From contig CAJVPJ010000882.1 in the NCBI GenBank assembly GCA_910592205.1, positions 1 to 15,164 on the forward strand: 15,164 nucleotides of DNA, read 5' to 3'. The stretch's first letter is position 1. Every line of letters begins with the position of its first letter. Positions 1 through 10,789 of the stretch are shown piece after piece. Below the pieces are notes generated by a model. That model did no database searches. It saw only the letters and a program-made list of their open reading frames with translations, and was not told where the DNA came from. This stretch comes from Paraglomus occultum. Taxonomy: Eukaryota; Glomeromycota; Glomeromycetes; Paraglomerales; Paraglomeraceae. A program made the translations under genes and the position numbers.

Positions 1-2353
1 CATTGGTAATAGTCTGAGCCTTCACCGCTAAATTGAGATTAAATTCACGGCTTGTATCGATGCACTGTAACAATAATTCAACAGCGTTAGCGTTGTACAG
101 TCGAAATCGTATACGATCGAAGTGACAAACCTTGCGCAAATAGGCACTAATATCTTTTGTAAGTTTTTTAAAGAGCATACGGAATAGCGACGCTAGCAGT
201 GGTCCGGCAAGATCCATCCTTTTCTTTCCGTAATGATCTCGATCATCTAATTCGCGCCTACCAAGAGCAGCGAGCAGTAATCGATGTACCATATAACCGA
301 AAAAATATGCTTTCTTCGTTTCACACTTAAATTCAGTACCGACGTGAGGCAGCAGTTCTTTTTGTAATATTTCTCTTGCATACCTAGATACCGTTAAATT
401 ATTCGTGTCAACATTTTTCTCACAATCATATCCACGATGAATACACACACATACTTTATACGTCTATCGCGAGTTGCACCCGTAGTTGTCCCTCTACGAC
501 CGATCCAATCCAAAGCGACCTATTGTTATGTTAGAAATTTGGCTACTAACTGCAAAATATTTTGACACAGAGAGAAATAAAATGATACCTCTTGGCTTTG
601 TATTGCAAACGCCTCCTCTATACACGGTTTGAGCGTCTCCAGCATTTGGAAATCATTAGCATCATAGCAGATATGTTCAAGAAACTCCTTGTCTGCCACT
701 AGACCAAGCGCACGGAATACAATCACCACTGGTACATCTTTTTTAATATATGGTATGGTCGAGTGAATATATTGACCTGTTGACTATTGCGAGGAAAAGA
801 TTAGTAACACGAATTGATTTCTGCGGATTATACTCTTGGGTGTGAACATACTCCTCTTTCGGCTGTCTTTGCGAGCAGCTTGATCATCAGGGAGCTTGAC
901 TGCTTAGAACCTTTTTCGACAGCACTCCTTATTTCAGCCGTGTATGAATATGGTGAAGGAGGTGACTTTGCAAAGACGTACACTGTATTAGTTGCCATCC
1001 TCTCTTGAGCAATAAGCACCTTCTCAGAGCCGTTTATAATAAAATAGCCGCCCTGACAGTAAAAAGATTGTTGTACAGTTATTATAGACGAACAATATGC
1101 ACAAATCTAAACAACGGGTTAACAAGTTCGAGCTTTTGAGCAAACCTGATCATATGGACATTCGTTCAAGGCATACAAATTCTTATCTTCCAATCCATGT
1201 AAAACACAGAAAGTTGATCTTAGCATTATCGGTACCTGTCCAGGCAAGATGCAGTTTTATGTATCGTAAATACTTGCAAGTCAATCATTACACATATGAT
1301 GAAATTGCCAGATTTCAAACCTTTCCCACAAAGACTTTATCGAAATCTGCGGGATTCTGATTCTCTTCTTGAAGGTCGTCTTCGTTGAACATATCGTTCA
1401 CGTTCGTCTTGTCACGATTGGCAGGTGCTCTAGGATCCGCATGTGCTATCTTCTCCCTCATGTCAACATATAAAGGAGCGGCATATCTGTTGTATATATC
1501 GAAACAAGCCCGTTAAAAAATCTAATCCTTTTCTGAGAGAGTCTATAAAAGGTATCAAATCAAACAAAAACATGATCAAAGACCGTACGTCAAGTTCCGA
1601 AGTCGAGCCTCTTGGGGAAACATGGCTTGACAACTACCATCCGCTTCGGTCATTGTCGGTTTGGATAAATAAACTTGACCGAATTGAATGTAAAATCGTC
1701 TCTGATGTGAATTAAGTAAGCCTTGAGATGTTTAATGAACGAGATTCATGATCGCACTCTATTGCACGCAGTAGCTCCACCCCACCGTCAACATATGGCT
1801 GAATTAAAAATTTGCACCATCCTTCAATAGTCAATGATGGTAAAGACCATATATATTAGAGCAACTACTTCGAAATCTCCAAAGTTCTCTCTACCATCTC
1901 TGGCTACTTCAAGGGAGACTGGCAAGAGCATAGCTTTATTTTCGTTTTTCAATTACAAACATAACGACACTCTCTAGAGCAATATATAATACTGTGGTTT
2001 CTACAAACACGAATCTTGATTCACAACCGCTACTTTTGAGGTTCAGTTATTCATTATAACTTTCAACGAGATCTATTACAAGTTCAATCCAAGGGAAGCA
2101 ATCAGTGTTTACATACCGCCTGATCACCTTCGTTTCCAGAGCCTTGTATTGTTTGTAGGACTAGATTCCTATTCTCGTCAACAATCTCTTGCATAGTGTT
2201 CTGCACAAACTCGTCGAACGAGTCTAACTGTTGACGAACGAGTCCTTTGTCGTTAAAAAATGTCTGAATGACGGCCCAGCAGTCTTCCTGGGAGATGTCT
2301 CCGCCATCTTCTTCTATTATATTATCTGGATCGTAGTGCAGTCCTTGGTACAT
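1..2353 (-). CDS. RPB2: RNA polymerase II second-largest subunit, 5' part (partial, runs off left edge)
   Basis: Second-largest catalytic subunit of nuclear RNA polymerase II; with RPB1 it forms the cleft and active centre for mRNA synthesis. Nine exons join in phase: 2117-2353, 1589-1701, 1321-1486, 1146-1235, 852-1052, 589-783, 455-519, 131-383 and 1-64 (open). They encode about 461 residues, to roughly yeast Rpb2 residue 465, so the window covers the protrusion and lobe but not the hybrid-binding domain, active site or C-terminal zinc clamp. Recognisable blocks include [13 protein letters not shown] (about residue 38), [40 protein letters not shown] and [20 protein letters not shown]. The ATG at 2353 opens a typical short acidic N-terminus followed by the conserved DCWAVI block. 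Introns are 66-102 nt except the first (415 nt); donors are mostly GTATGT or GTTTGY. The family assignment is certain; the exon 1/2 junction is the least certain joint. Confidence 0.96.
65..130 (-). other. In-frame 66-nt intron of RPB2
   Basis: On the minus strand the reading frame stays open through this stretch, so a simple ORF reading would add 22 residues. RPB2 homologues run straight from the block ending in AYLRK to CIDTSREFN. The segment begins with GTTTGT, ends with TTACAG and carries GCTAAC as a likely branch point, so I treat it as an intron. Confidence 0.85.
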
Positions 2354-2777
2354 GGTTTTCGTTAAGGATCTAACTGTTCACCTCTGCTTTATTACTAACA
2401 AAATTGTTTACGTCATCATCAATAACAATTGCTGCGCCAGCTGCACACTCACTTTTATGATCTGACACTCTATGAAAAAACTAAGATGTTTTTATAGGAT
2501 ATTTAGCTGAAGTAAATATACAACATCAGACCACTCCGTTAAGTTACGAATCATGACAAAGGACGACCACGAAGTGATTCCGTTCCGAAGAGTATGAAAG
2601 ATAAATTTATATAATAAAAAAGAATATAAAGTAAAAACAGAACCTATAACCACATTGTCCCACACATTGAAAGTGTTGGCTTTGTTACACGTATACAAAT
2701 ATATAGTATATGACCTTCCCATTCATTACAGTGATTGTTGGAGAACCCATTCCAATATCAAGAACTTTTTATAATTT
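2354..2777. other. Intergenic: dynein gene 3' flank and RPB2 5' flank
   Basis: This 424-bp AT-rich spacer separates two tandem minus-strand genes, so it should hold the dynein 3' UTR and polyadenylation signals and the RPB2 promoter. The open frames seen here are short and lack family resemblance. I see no convincing TATA box or other defined site. Confidence 0.6.
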
Positions 2778-5186
2778 TCACTTGCCGACAGTACCAGCAG
2801 TTGCTTTCATTTTCTCAAGTTCTACCTGTACCATAGCAACAGTCGATAGTTTAGGGTTTCCTGAAGCCAAATTGGCTGTGGAACCATTCGCAGGCGGTTG
2901 TGGGGATCTACTTGTGCCTGCCCTCTTTTCAAGAAGCCCTTGGAAGAAATTAGCAAGAACTTCATTCTGGGAAGGCGGTTGCGTCGATGTCCCTACGCCA
3001 TTTACAGGGCCATTTGGAGCCTCACCGTTAACAGCCGGCACATTGCTTGTGCTGCTTTTGCTTTGATCCTATGAAATATAAATAACACATTTAGAAAACC
3101 AGCTATTTTTACTTGTTGATTCTCAAACCTTCTCGAGTTACTCACTTTGCCAATTCCGAATTTAGCCCATTTCTCTTCGTCGATTCCGCCAATGTTAGTA
3201 TATGCAGCTGTATAGGCTGCTGCACCCATTGGCCCAACCACCGATGGTGCCATTTGCACTTTATCGCCATTCTGTTTCGAGATTGAATCATAATATCCCT
3301 TAAAGAAGTCTTGTTCGTCTTCAGCAACAATCATAACTTGTTCTGACAACGGCTGATAATAAATAAAGTTTGTTATATTTATACTGTTCACATATACATG
3401 CGGGTATGCAAAAAAATAAAAAAATAAAAAAATAAAAAATAAAAAATAAAAGTCTTACATTGTCGTCGTCTTCCTGATAGATAACTTCGGCGTATATCTT
3501 TTTGGCACTCACACTACTATCCTCTGTTTGATTACTATCCCTTGGTTCCATGTCGTCATCCCATCCTTCTGATACACCCTTACAATCGAATTCTCGGGAA
3601 ATTTTGATCTTTGCCCAAGAATCCCATCCAGTCGGAATCATTACTCTCTCTTTGTTTACAACATCAGTCTTTAAGTTAAAAGCAAATGCGGATTTGTTGG
3701 TGCTTGAAGATGCTTTTGCACCAAGGAGTCTATAGAGGATGTATTTACGAAGATTTCCGATTGTTTCTGGATGTCGGGTAGATGTGTAAAACAAAGCAGC
3801 GCCATCTTTTTAAAAGCAAAAATGTGAAAAATAAGAAATAGTTATGTTATGAAGTAACCATAATTGGGATGCGTTGTAGTTCACTTACATTTAAGACAGA
3901 CTGTTCGTAAATTTTGCTGTATGAATTCCAGCTGTTCTTCTTTGAATTTAAACTTAGAATCTTGCTCGAGATTTGAAATATTATCAGACTAAATTGTAGG
4001 AAATTTTTACGATCAATATGTCTGACTCACTTGAAACGTTTTTCTCAAAAAAAAACAACAACGTAACATATTAGACCAGACCTTTGCGCAAACAACAATT
4101 AACGGAATGCCCAAATTAGTGGTTAGAGTTCCTGGACCCATGGGAAGTGCTACCTCCGATTCAGGTTCAAGAACGTTGGAATTAGGTGCAGATGTCTCGG
4201 AGTCGGTATATGACTGAATAAACTTTTCCACTGTGATACGTTTACATGTTAGTTAATTCCGCGTAGAACACTAATCACACTTAAGAATTAGAAAACGTAC
4301 ATAATTCCGCCATTTCTTCAACTAGAACTTTGCCCTTTGTCCAACCAGTCTTTGAACCAGAATCGCCCTCTTGCTTCACAGAATTGATTGCCTGTTCAAC
4401 CACTTTGATCCAACGTTGCAACGTCTCGATGAACGTCCACGGACGAGACCAATCCAAGACTATAATAATGACCGACTCTTGTAGTGTTGTTAAATTGAGA
4501 GCAAAGCGAAGCAAAGAATTATAGGCTTTGTCTGAGCTCGCCAGCTGGTAAAAACCTAGACGAGCGATTGTGTCATCTGCAGATCAAATGACCAAAGTTA
4601 AAAAACATGCCGCAATTAACCAACACACTTCAAAACAATAGTCTGTTAATCTTAAAAGCGCTTAAAGTTCCTCTCGCGGACGACTTTACCGCGAAAACAT
4701 GACATGATAAATACTACGAACCTTCTTCAGTTTCTTCATCATCGATATCAACAAATGTATAACTAAGTGCCAAGTCATTATTCTGATAGTCTCCTCTTGG
4801 TAATCCATCTTCTGCTTTGTTAAGACTATTGTTGCGGTCCGACGTCTCAAAATCGTCTTCACCTTTTAAATAACTGATGAGAGTGGATTTTCCTGACTCC
4901 TTATCACCTTGTTGCGGGATGGATATGTGAAAGGTTAGCAAATACTCGAGGTCGGATTTTTCATATGGAATAAAATGAACCTTAGTTTATACTGATTCTT
5001 TACTGACAGAAGGGACGAACCTAGTATTATTGCGTTTTTTGTTGGAATAGCTTTAGTGGACGATACACTATCCAGTATGGAAGACCAAATGCCTTCTTCT
5101 CGCTCCTGCTCCTGCCCTGCAGTGCCATCTAAAAGCTGTGTCGGTTGTCCATCATTCACATTAGAGTCTCCTGTGTTGGGTGCCAT
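2778..5186 (-). CDS. Cytoplasmic dynein light intermediate chain (complete, 8 exons)
   Basis: Subunit of cytoplasmic dynein that binds the heavy chain through a GTPase-like domain and recruits cargo adaptors through its C-terminus. Exons 5021-5186, 4722-4907, 4301-4576, 4082-4230, 3889-3988, 3459-3805, 3146-3352 and 2778-3068 join in phase to 573 codons plus TGA (human DYNC1LI1 is about 520). A P-loop GDKESGKST lies at residues 56-64. The family block DWSRPWT is at 159-165, GIPLIVVC at about 250-257, and KYGAALFYTS at about 292-301. The C-terminus keeps a helix EVLANFFQGLLEKRAG (513-528) resembling the vertebrate adaptor-binding helix, and a second short helix VQVELEKMK near residue 560. The ATG at 5186 gives a short polar N-terminus. 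Two donors read GTTCGT and the exon 4 donor is weak (GTCTGG), making that joint the least certain. RPB2 follows 424 bp downstream on the same strand. Confidence 0.94.
3409..3451. repeat. A-rich simple repeat inside a dynein gene intron
   Basis: Imperfect tandem A(5-7)T units, a low-complexity tract, lie wholly within the 106-nt intron 3353-3458. On the transcribed strand the tract is T-rich. It probably has no role beyond intron sequence and is prone to length variation. Confidence 0.8.
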
Positions 5187-6917
5187 AACCTAAACTTTCT
5201 AAGAACTTATTGAGAGGAACTTGAAGGGGTATGTGAAGCGGGATTAGTTATGACGTCGACTCGATTACAAGGGGCACCAAGGGCGGTCACGGGTGATCTG
5301 CAAAGCGGTTTTCCACAACTCGAAACGATTTTAGTGGGGGTAAGGTAAGCATGAAACGGAGTTAATTAGGTATCGTTACATTGAATATGCTTGCCAAGTT
5401 GCACCCTCTGTAGCATCTAAATGAACAAAGAACGTCGAAACATCACGTGCTATTATTATGTGATTTCATATGATAATGTGGGGCATGCTGCAAGAGCAAA
5501 ATTCAGGGGGTTCAGAATTACTGATGCCACATTTACAGAACGCCACAAGACGCGTCGGGTACTCATTCTATTACTATTATTGACATTCATACCAAAATGG
5601 GGTTCTTGACTACGATCGCTCATTCATTATTTATTTGATTCGAAGGAAGGGTTCTCGATATTATTATCCTATTCACCTACCGTGACTACTACCGCACAAT
5701 TAATGCCAAAAGAATGTTCATCAGTTTGTTAATTGTTATTCATTTTTAGAAAAATATTCTCTTTTGAATAGACAACCCAATCAGAGGTGGACCCCGAAAT
5801 ATTTTATGTGGCGTTATTACCATCTCACATCGTTGATAATAAAATGTAGGCGGAAGATGAATGACACCATAAAAAGACTTGTAACAGAAATAGTGCATGA
5901 TCCATTGTGCGGGCTTTCTTTGTTCTTTCACGATCACGATCATTCTTGTCATTTGGAATGTACTTAAGAACAATGACAAATGGGAGGGTGAATTCGATCA
6001 AACTCAATTGGCCGATGTAGTCGAAATGCACCGACTGATACACATGTGAGGTCCGAACTGCTAGTTTTAATATTAACTATTTCGTGCTAAATGTTTCGTA
6101 TGGTAAAACGTCATGATCATTAAAGTACTAGTCGTCTAAATTACATTCATTCGGAACAAAGAGTTTGAAAGAGGTACTCGTCACAACGACTAGTGGAGCG
6201 ATGCAACAAGTTTCAACAACAAACTTTTTATATCAATTTTGCCAATCCTGGTAAGCTAAACGAATGATATTATTGGGAAAAACAACTTAGAATCCTGTTA
6301 TGGCTAGTAGTAAGGCGGACTATATTAACAATCTTTGAACCTTGGAAAATAAAGGTTACAATGGAAAACCATCTTGCAACTTGTTTGCCGATGAAACGTT
6401 AAAAATATAATATTATTGATGTTTTTATGTGGAATGATCTAATAATGCAGATGTAGGTTGTTGGGTGACCAGCGACTTCCTTGAGCATTTATAATCGTGT
6501 TGCAGCTACTCTTAAGCAAACGTTTCCTTGCACTAGTAATAGAGCAGTCTAATTAAAATGATGGATCAGCTTGGCGAAAAAAATGTTAAACGGGTTCATT
6601 ATAACAAAGGCAGGAGCGCCGAGTTCCTGAATGAACAGGTCTTTAATAACTAGCCTCGTACTCACTTTAGCTAAAACCAGATTTTGAAAAAAATTTTTCC
6701 GAAAATAATACCGAGAAATATTTTACTCATATTTGGGCACACCTAGCTTTCTAATTTACAGAAAAAAACAAATTAAATGATTTTTTCAACGTTTGCAGCT
6801 ACACACTCGTTAATATCAAAGCAAAGTAAAGCAAACTGATACAATAAAACTGCCAAGAGAACAAAGCAAATAAAAGTTATTTATTGCGCTTCCCACAGTC
6901 AAACAGCATTACATCAC
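5187..6917. other. Divergent intergenic region between the dynein and carrier genes
   Basis: About 1.7 kb separates the start of the minus-strand dynein gene from the start of the plus-strand carrier, so both promoters should lie here. A TGACGTC motif occurs near 5250 and a CACGTG near 5443, both on the dynein side; these resemble CRE and E-box sites but are short enough to arise by chance. The rest is AT-rich. Apart from the stretch open on both strands at 5825-6049, I see no gene, tRNA or obvious transposon. Confidence 0.55.
5825..6049. other. Stretch open on both strands; possible small ORF or exon
   Basis: The minus strand encodes 72 residues from ATG at 6043 to TGA at 5825, with a hydrophobic stretch (LIEFTLPFVIVLKYI), a charged segment (NDRDRERTKKAR) and a second hydrophobic part. 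In the same codon register the plus strand encodes about 50 residues from ATG at 5897 to TGA at 6047, with a membrane-like segment (FTITIILVIW) followed by an acidic tail ending VVEMHRLIHM. The two registers are complementary, so codon bias in one mirrors the other. No family was recognised for either. It may be one exon of a larger gene, a small membrane protein, or chance. Confidence 0.2.
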
Positions 6918-8550
6918 ATGACTCAAATATTTCTGTCACCTGACAGACGACATAAAAATTGTGCCTGGCTACAACCTCAAACGAGCATGTCTAACTCCAA
7001 GCTCACAGGAATACTCACGACTGAATCTGACAAAATAAAGCATTCGATCGCAGGAGCAGTAGCTGGTTGCGTTAGCTCAGTGGTCACTTGTCCTTTGGAT
7101 GTGGTGAAGACTAGGCTACAAAACCAAAGGAAAGGGAGTAGCAGTGTGCCTTTGTATAAAGGAACTGGCGGTAGCTTGTCAACTTAACTATATGTCGTCC
7201 GTCAAGATCGCGCAGCACTCTTTGGTCGCAGTTGCTGCAGAAAGAGCATCCATTGATAAAGCAAGACTTCTTTTGTGCGGTCACAGGTACACTGAAACGC
7301 ATATGGAACGAAGAAGGAATACGTGGTTTATATCGTGGTCTTGGTCCTACGTTGTATGGCTACCTTCCCACCTGGGCTATCTATTTTAGCGCGTATGACC
7401 ACTTTAAAAGGGCTTTTGCAGCAGGTAAATTTAAGAGATTGGCTAATTTACATAGATTTTTATGCCTGTTGTGTTTTTGATCGGAACGACCGTAATTTCG
7501 TACGGCCTATGGAAAATCGCGGGCGCCAGTGGTTGTGGTTTCTCGTGTGTAAAAGACAATAACTTTGTCACAAGCATGTCTTTTCTTCCATTACGACATC
7601 AATGGTGATAGTTTCTATGTCGGTTAAGAACCAGGAATCAATCTATTTTTATTGTTGCAGTTATGCGGTCTGCAGAATTGATTTGAAAGGGCATTCTTTT
7701 TAATCGCTGGTTTCTCTGATTGCAAGAAAAGACTAAACAAAAGATTAAGGCTGACGGAGGCCTCTTTTGCTATGAATATTCTGGTCAGAACGAACAGATC
7801 ACCAGTCGATGGTTCACATTTTTGCGGCCATGGGTGCAGGCGCCACGAGTACTGTCGTTACCAATCCATTATGGGTTATTAAGACTCGATTCATGGTAAG
7901 CGGTTAGCTGTTTAAAAGTGCCCTATTGGTCAAACAGTTTTTTATCAAATGCTTAGATACTCATGCTGTCTATTTATTTTACTTGTAGACGCAGAATGTC
8001 ACAAGCACACATAGATATCATAATACATACCATGCTTTCAAGACTATTCTTCGTACAGAAGGTGTCAAAGGATTCTATAAGGGTCTTGGGCCATCTTTAA
8101 TGGGTGTGAGTCACGTAGCTGTGCAGTTTCCGTTATATGAGAAGCTGAAAATACTGCTCAGTAAGCATTTACATGTCTTGATATAAGTTTGACCGTCACT
8201 TGTCGATAGACAATCTAATTATTAACGATACTTTAGAATCTTCGGATCAAGAGGATCTTTCGTACCCGGCGATTCTCTTTGCATCTATTGTCTCCAAGAT
8301 GGCTGCATCGCTGGCGACTTACCCACACGAAGTCGTAAGGACCCGTCTCCAAAGTCAATCCACACAACCTCATAGATATCATGGCATGTTTCATGCTGTC
8401 AAAGTGATTTATCATGAAGAGGGCTGGATCGCTTTCTACAAAGGAATGAATACGAACTTATTACGAACTGTGCCCGCGAGTGCCTTAACGATACTAACCT
8501 ACGAGATACTGCTTAGGAGATTGAGTGCAGGGTCTACCAAAGGCGGTTAG
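6918..8550 (+). CDS. Mitochondrial NAD+ carrier (Yia6/NDT-type, SLC25 family), 5 exons
   Basis: Inner-membrane carrier of the SLC25 family with three repeats of two transmembrane helices. Exons 6918-7170, 7287-7424, 7789-7895, 7989-8160 and 8210-8550 join in phase to 336 codons plus TAG; starting at the second in-frame ATG (6987) gives 313. The signatures are CPLDVVKTRLQ in repeat 1, NPLWVIKTRF in repeat 2 and YPHEVVRTRLQ in repeat 3. The W in repeat 2 and PHE in repeat 3 mark the NAD/FAD/folate/pyrimidine-nucleotide branch. The blocks GYLPTWAIYFSAY, HVAVQFPLYEKLK and SKMAASLATYPHE resemble yeast Yia6 (mitochondrial NAD+ import) most closely. Substrate is inferred; pyrimidine nucleotide or folate remains possible. 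The exon 3 start is uncertain (7789, or 7798 at another AG in the same phase) because it follows a 364-nt intron. Intron 4 is only 49 nt. Confidence 0.88.
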
Positions 8551-9585
8551 TGACTACCGCACGATCAGTACTTAACCTTGGTTACAACAGGCATGTGGTC
8601 GTAGTCAAGGTCAACTCAATAGTATCTCAATTACGGCTGTTGTATGGCACCTTTGAGCAGAATTGCGTCGTATGGTGACGTGAAAGTGACCAGACTTTAT
8701 ACAATGCCGACAAGGGAAGTAAGCATTGTGAGTTGTAAATCATGAATTGAGTCGGGTTTCAGAATTAACTGGTAAACGTGTCATAGATTTAATTTTCAAC
8801 ATTAGAGTGTTTGCAAATAGTTTCTGCTGGATTGACCTTTAAGGTACAAGTATTTCATGTATGCTAGAAGATGCTTGAGAAATAAAAATTATGTTTGAAT
8901 AGAGATTAACATTTACTTTCTTCCTACGAAACAGTGCTTTTTTTGAAGGGAATAAACTCTATCTCCGTCTCTTCTTTTTATTAAATGGACCAGTGGTCTC
9001 AACTTTCAAGAAAACTTCCTTATTTTATTAAGCGATATGTCGTCCACTTTAGTAAACTGTAAATCGTATATCTTTTTTTAAATTGTATAACCAATTTTCA
9101 ACGTACCTAGATTTCAGAACAATTTGTGTCGAAAAAAACGTTAGACTAACTTTGTCACCGCATCATTACAATTATTCCAGAATTCAAATTGATTGAATTT
9201 CAAGCCCTCTATTTATACTTTATAATTGGTGTAAATTACGAATATTCGATTTATTTTTCCGTTCAAAAAAAATTCGAATTAAATGACAGTTCTGCGTTTT
9301 TCTCTATTTAATTTGCATGGCTGAACCAATCTTGTCAACGAGTCGGGTTTAGCACGACAATAGAACACCAGAGTGATTACATGAAGTGCACCGTTATTAT
9401 TATCTTCTTTACTATTATAATATTATCACTATAAATTTTTTTTTATTTTCAGTCTATGGTTTACATTCTTCTCTTGGTTAATCCTACGTTGAATTGCTTC
9501 ATTGTTTGAATTAACATTAAGACTCCGTATTATTAAGCTGGCCATTACAAATTATGCTATTAGTAACGAAGCCAAAGTTTGTTGA
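8551..9585 (+). other. Carrier 3' flank and gene-free spacer
   Basis: About 1 kb of increasingly AT-rich sequence. AATAAA at 8880-8885 is a plausible polyadenylation signal for the carrier, implying a 3' UTR of about 350 nt. Another AATAAA occurs near 8951. Upstream exons of the next plus-strand gene may lie in 9300-9585, but I could not recognise them. Confidence 0.5.
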
Positions 9586-10022
9586 TGGAGACTGTTGTTT
9601 GAACTTTTTACAATATTTATTGCACTCGGTGTGACTATTCAAATGGGAGCAAGTTGTTTTTATACAAGGTTCGTTTGTTTGTGCTGCATTATTATCATAA
9701 CAGTTATTCGAAAACGTCTAGAATGTTTCTATACGCCATTGATTAAGCCACTGAATCACATCGCGTCGCCATCAAACTTGTTAAGAAAAAAGCTGCAAGT
9801 GGCGAAGACAGCAGAAGTTTTACTCAAAGAAAAAAGAAATAAGTGGCAGCAATTGATCGAGAAGGGGGAGGGCACAAGGGAATACGTTGAGAAAAAGTTG
9901 GTGTACGAAGCGTGAGCTTAAAGTGACCAGGCTTTTTATTCTTTCCCAGCGATGCTAGTTTCGGTGACAAATGCGAAATCAGAGAGTACATTATGCAGAA
10001 GTTGAACAAAAGACTAAACTAA
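9586..10022 (+). CDS. Unidentified gene, two 3' exons (5' end not found)
   Basis: I do not recognise the family. The upstream exon is open from 9586 to 9911 and the last exon runs from 9950 to TAA at 10022. They join through a 38-nt GTGAGC...CCCAG intron that restores a single alanine codon. The confident part begins near 9704 and encodes a basic, helix-rich tail with segments LLRKKLQVAKTAEVLLKEK and REYVEKKLVYE, then across the splice ADASFGDKCEIREY and QKLNKRLN. This looks like an amphipathic or coiled-coil C-terminus. The part before 9704 is hydrophobic; it could be membrane segments, or it could contain an intron with donor near 9669 (GTTCGT) and acceptor at 9703. No start codon can be assigned. 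Without the splice, the frame stops at TGA immediately after 9911. Confidence 0.5.
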
Positions 10023-10789
10023 ACTTATTATTAATCATGGGCATGCGTTTAAGAATAGAATGCAGGTATGGGAGGTGTGCATTTATCGCTGATAAAAAAT
10101 GTGCAACGTCTTCATCTCAAAAGAGGAGATTAGGTAAGGTACAGCCTACTTTACAATCATTTTTAGTGAACTTAATGCTTACAATTTAAGAGATACTGAC
10201 TTGGAACAGTAATTTAATAATACAATATGACTACCTTAGTAGCAACTCTTAGCCAGTATAAAGCTTTTTGTATCTGTACTTCACATACATATGTAAATAT
10301 CATGGTAATAAATCAAGCATTTATTTTGAACTGGAAAAATAATAATATTTTGGTCATTGTGTCAATACTTCTGCACAAATTGATGAGCCCATGCGATATA
10401 TACTCAGCATTCAATCTTAAATTATTAAAAAACATTTTACAGTAATTCTTGGTAAAGGAAAATAAATACTAGCCTTCTTATTCTCTCAACTATTATATGT
10501 ATGCAAGACCATTCAGAATGCATTCTTATTCTGAATGATAATCATTAAAGTATCTGTAGCAATGTCATATAAGAAAATTATTTATCCAAAGTTTCTTCAT
10601 AAGCTTCTCACGAGACAAAGCGTTCAGTGAATTCAGTTAATAATATTAAATATCCCTTATTATTATGCTTGCACCATTTCCCTGTAGACTTGCACAAAAC
10701 TCCATACGTACTTAAAACTTATGTCTCCTGTCTTGACTATTATACCGAATAAATAACAGTTCCCAAAATTACACGCCGCTGTAATATCC
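10023..10789. other. AT-rich gene-free stretch
   Basis: No recognisable coding exon, RNA gene or transposon was seen. The one short plus-strand frame (10227-10445) is of low complexity and looks like chance. The stretch contains a small perfect hairpin, listed separately, and should hold the converging 3' ends of the two unidentified genes on either side. Confidence 0.5.
10510..10537. repeat. Perfect 10-bp inverted repeat (hairpin)
   Basis: CATTCAGAAT and ATTCTGAATG are exact reverse complements separated by an 8-nt loop. It lies between the ends of two converging candidate genes. It could be a transcript-end structure, a foldback footprint, or chance. Confidence 0.5.

Noticed and set aside
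814-1715. Several plus-strand open frames of 64-90 codons
   Set aside because: They are antisense to RPB2 exons and have no family resemblance.
3001-3391. Separate open frames on both strands within the dynein gene region
   Set aside because: They are exon read-throughs into introns or antisense shadows of dynein exons 7 and 8, whose joined frame explains the sequence.
5421-5609. 62-residue plus-strand open frame upstream of the dynein start
   Set aside because: Low-complexity leucine-rich end, no splice support and no recognisable motif; likely chance.
10227-10445. 72-residue plus-strand open frame
   Set aside because: Composition follows the AT-rich background and no motif or splice context supports it.
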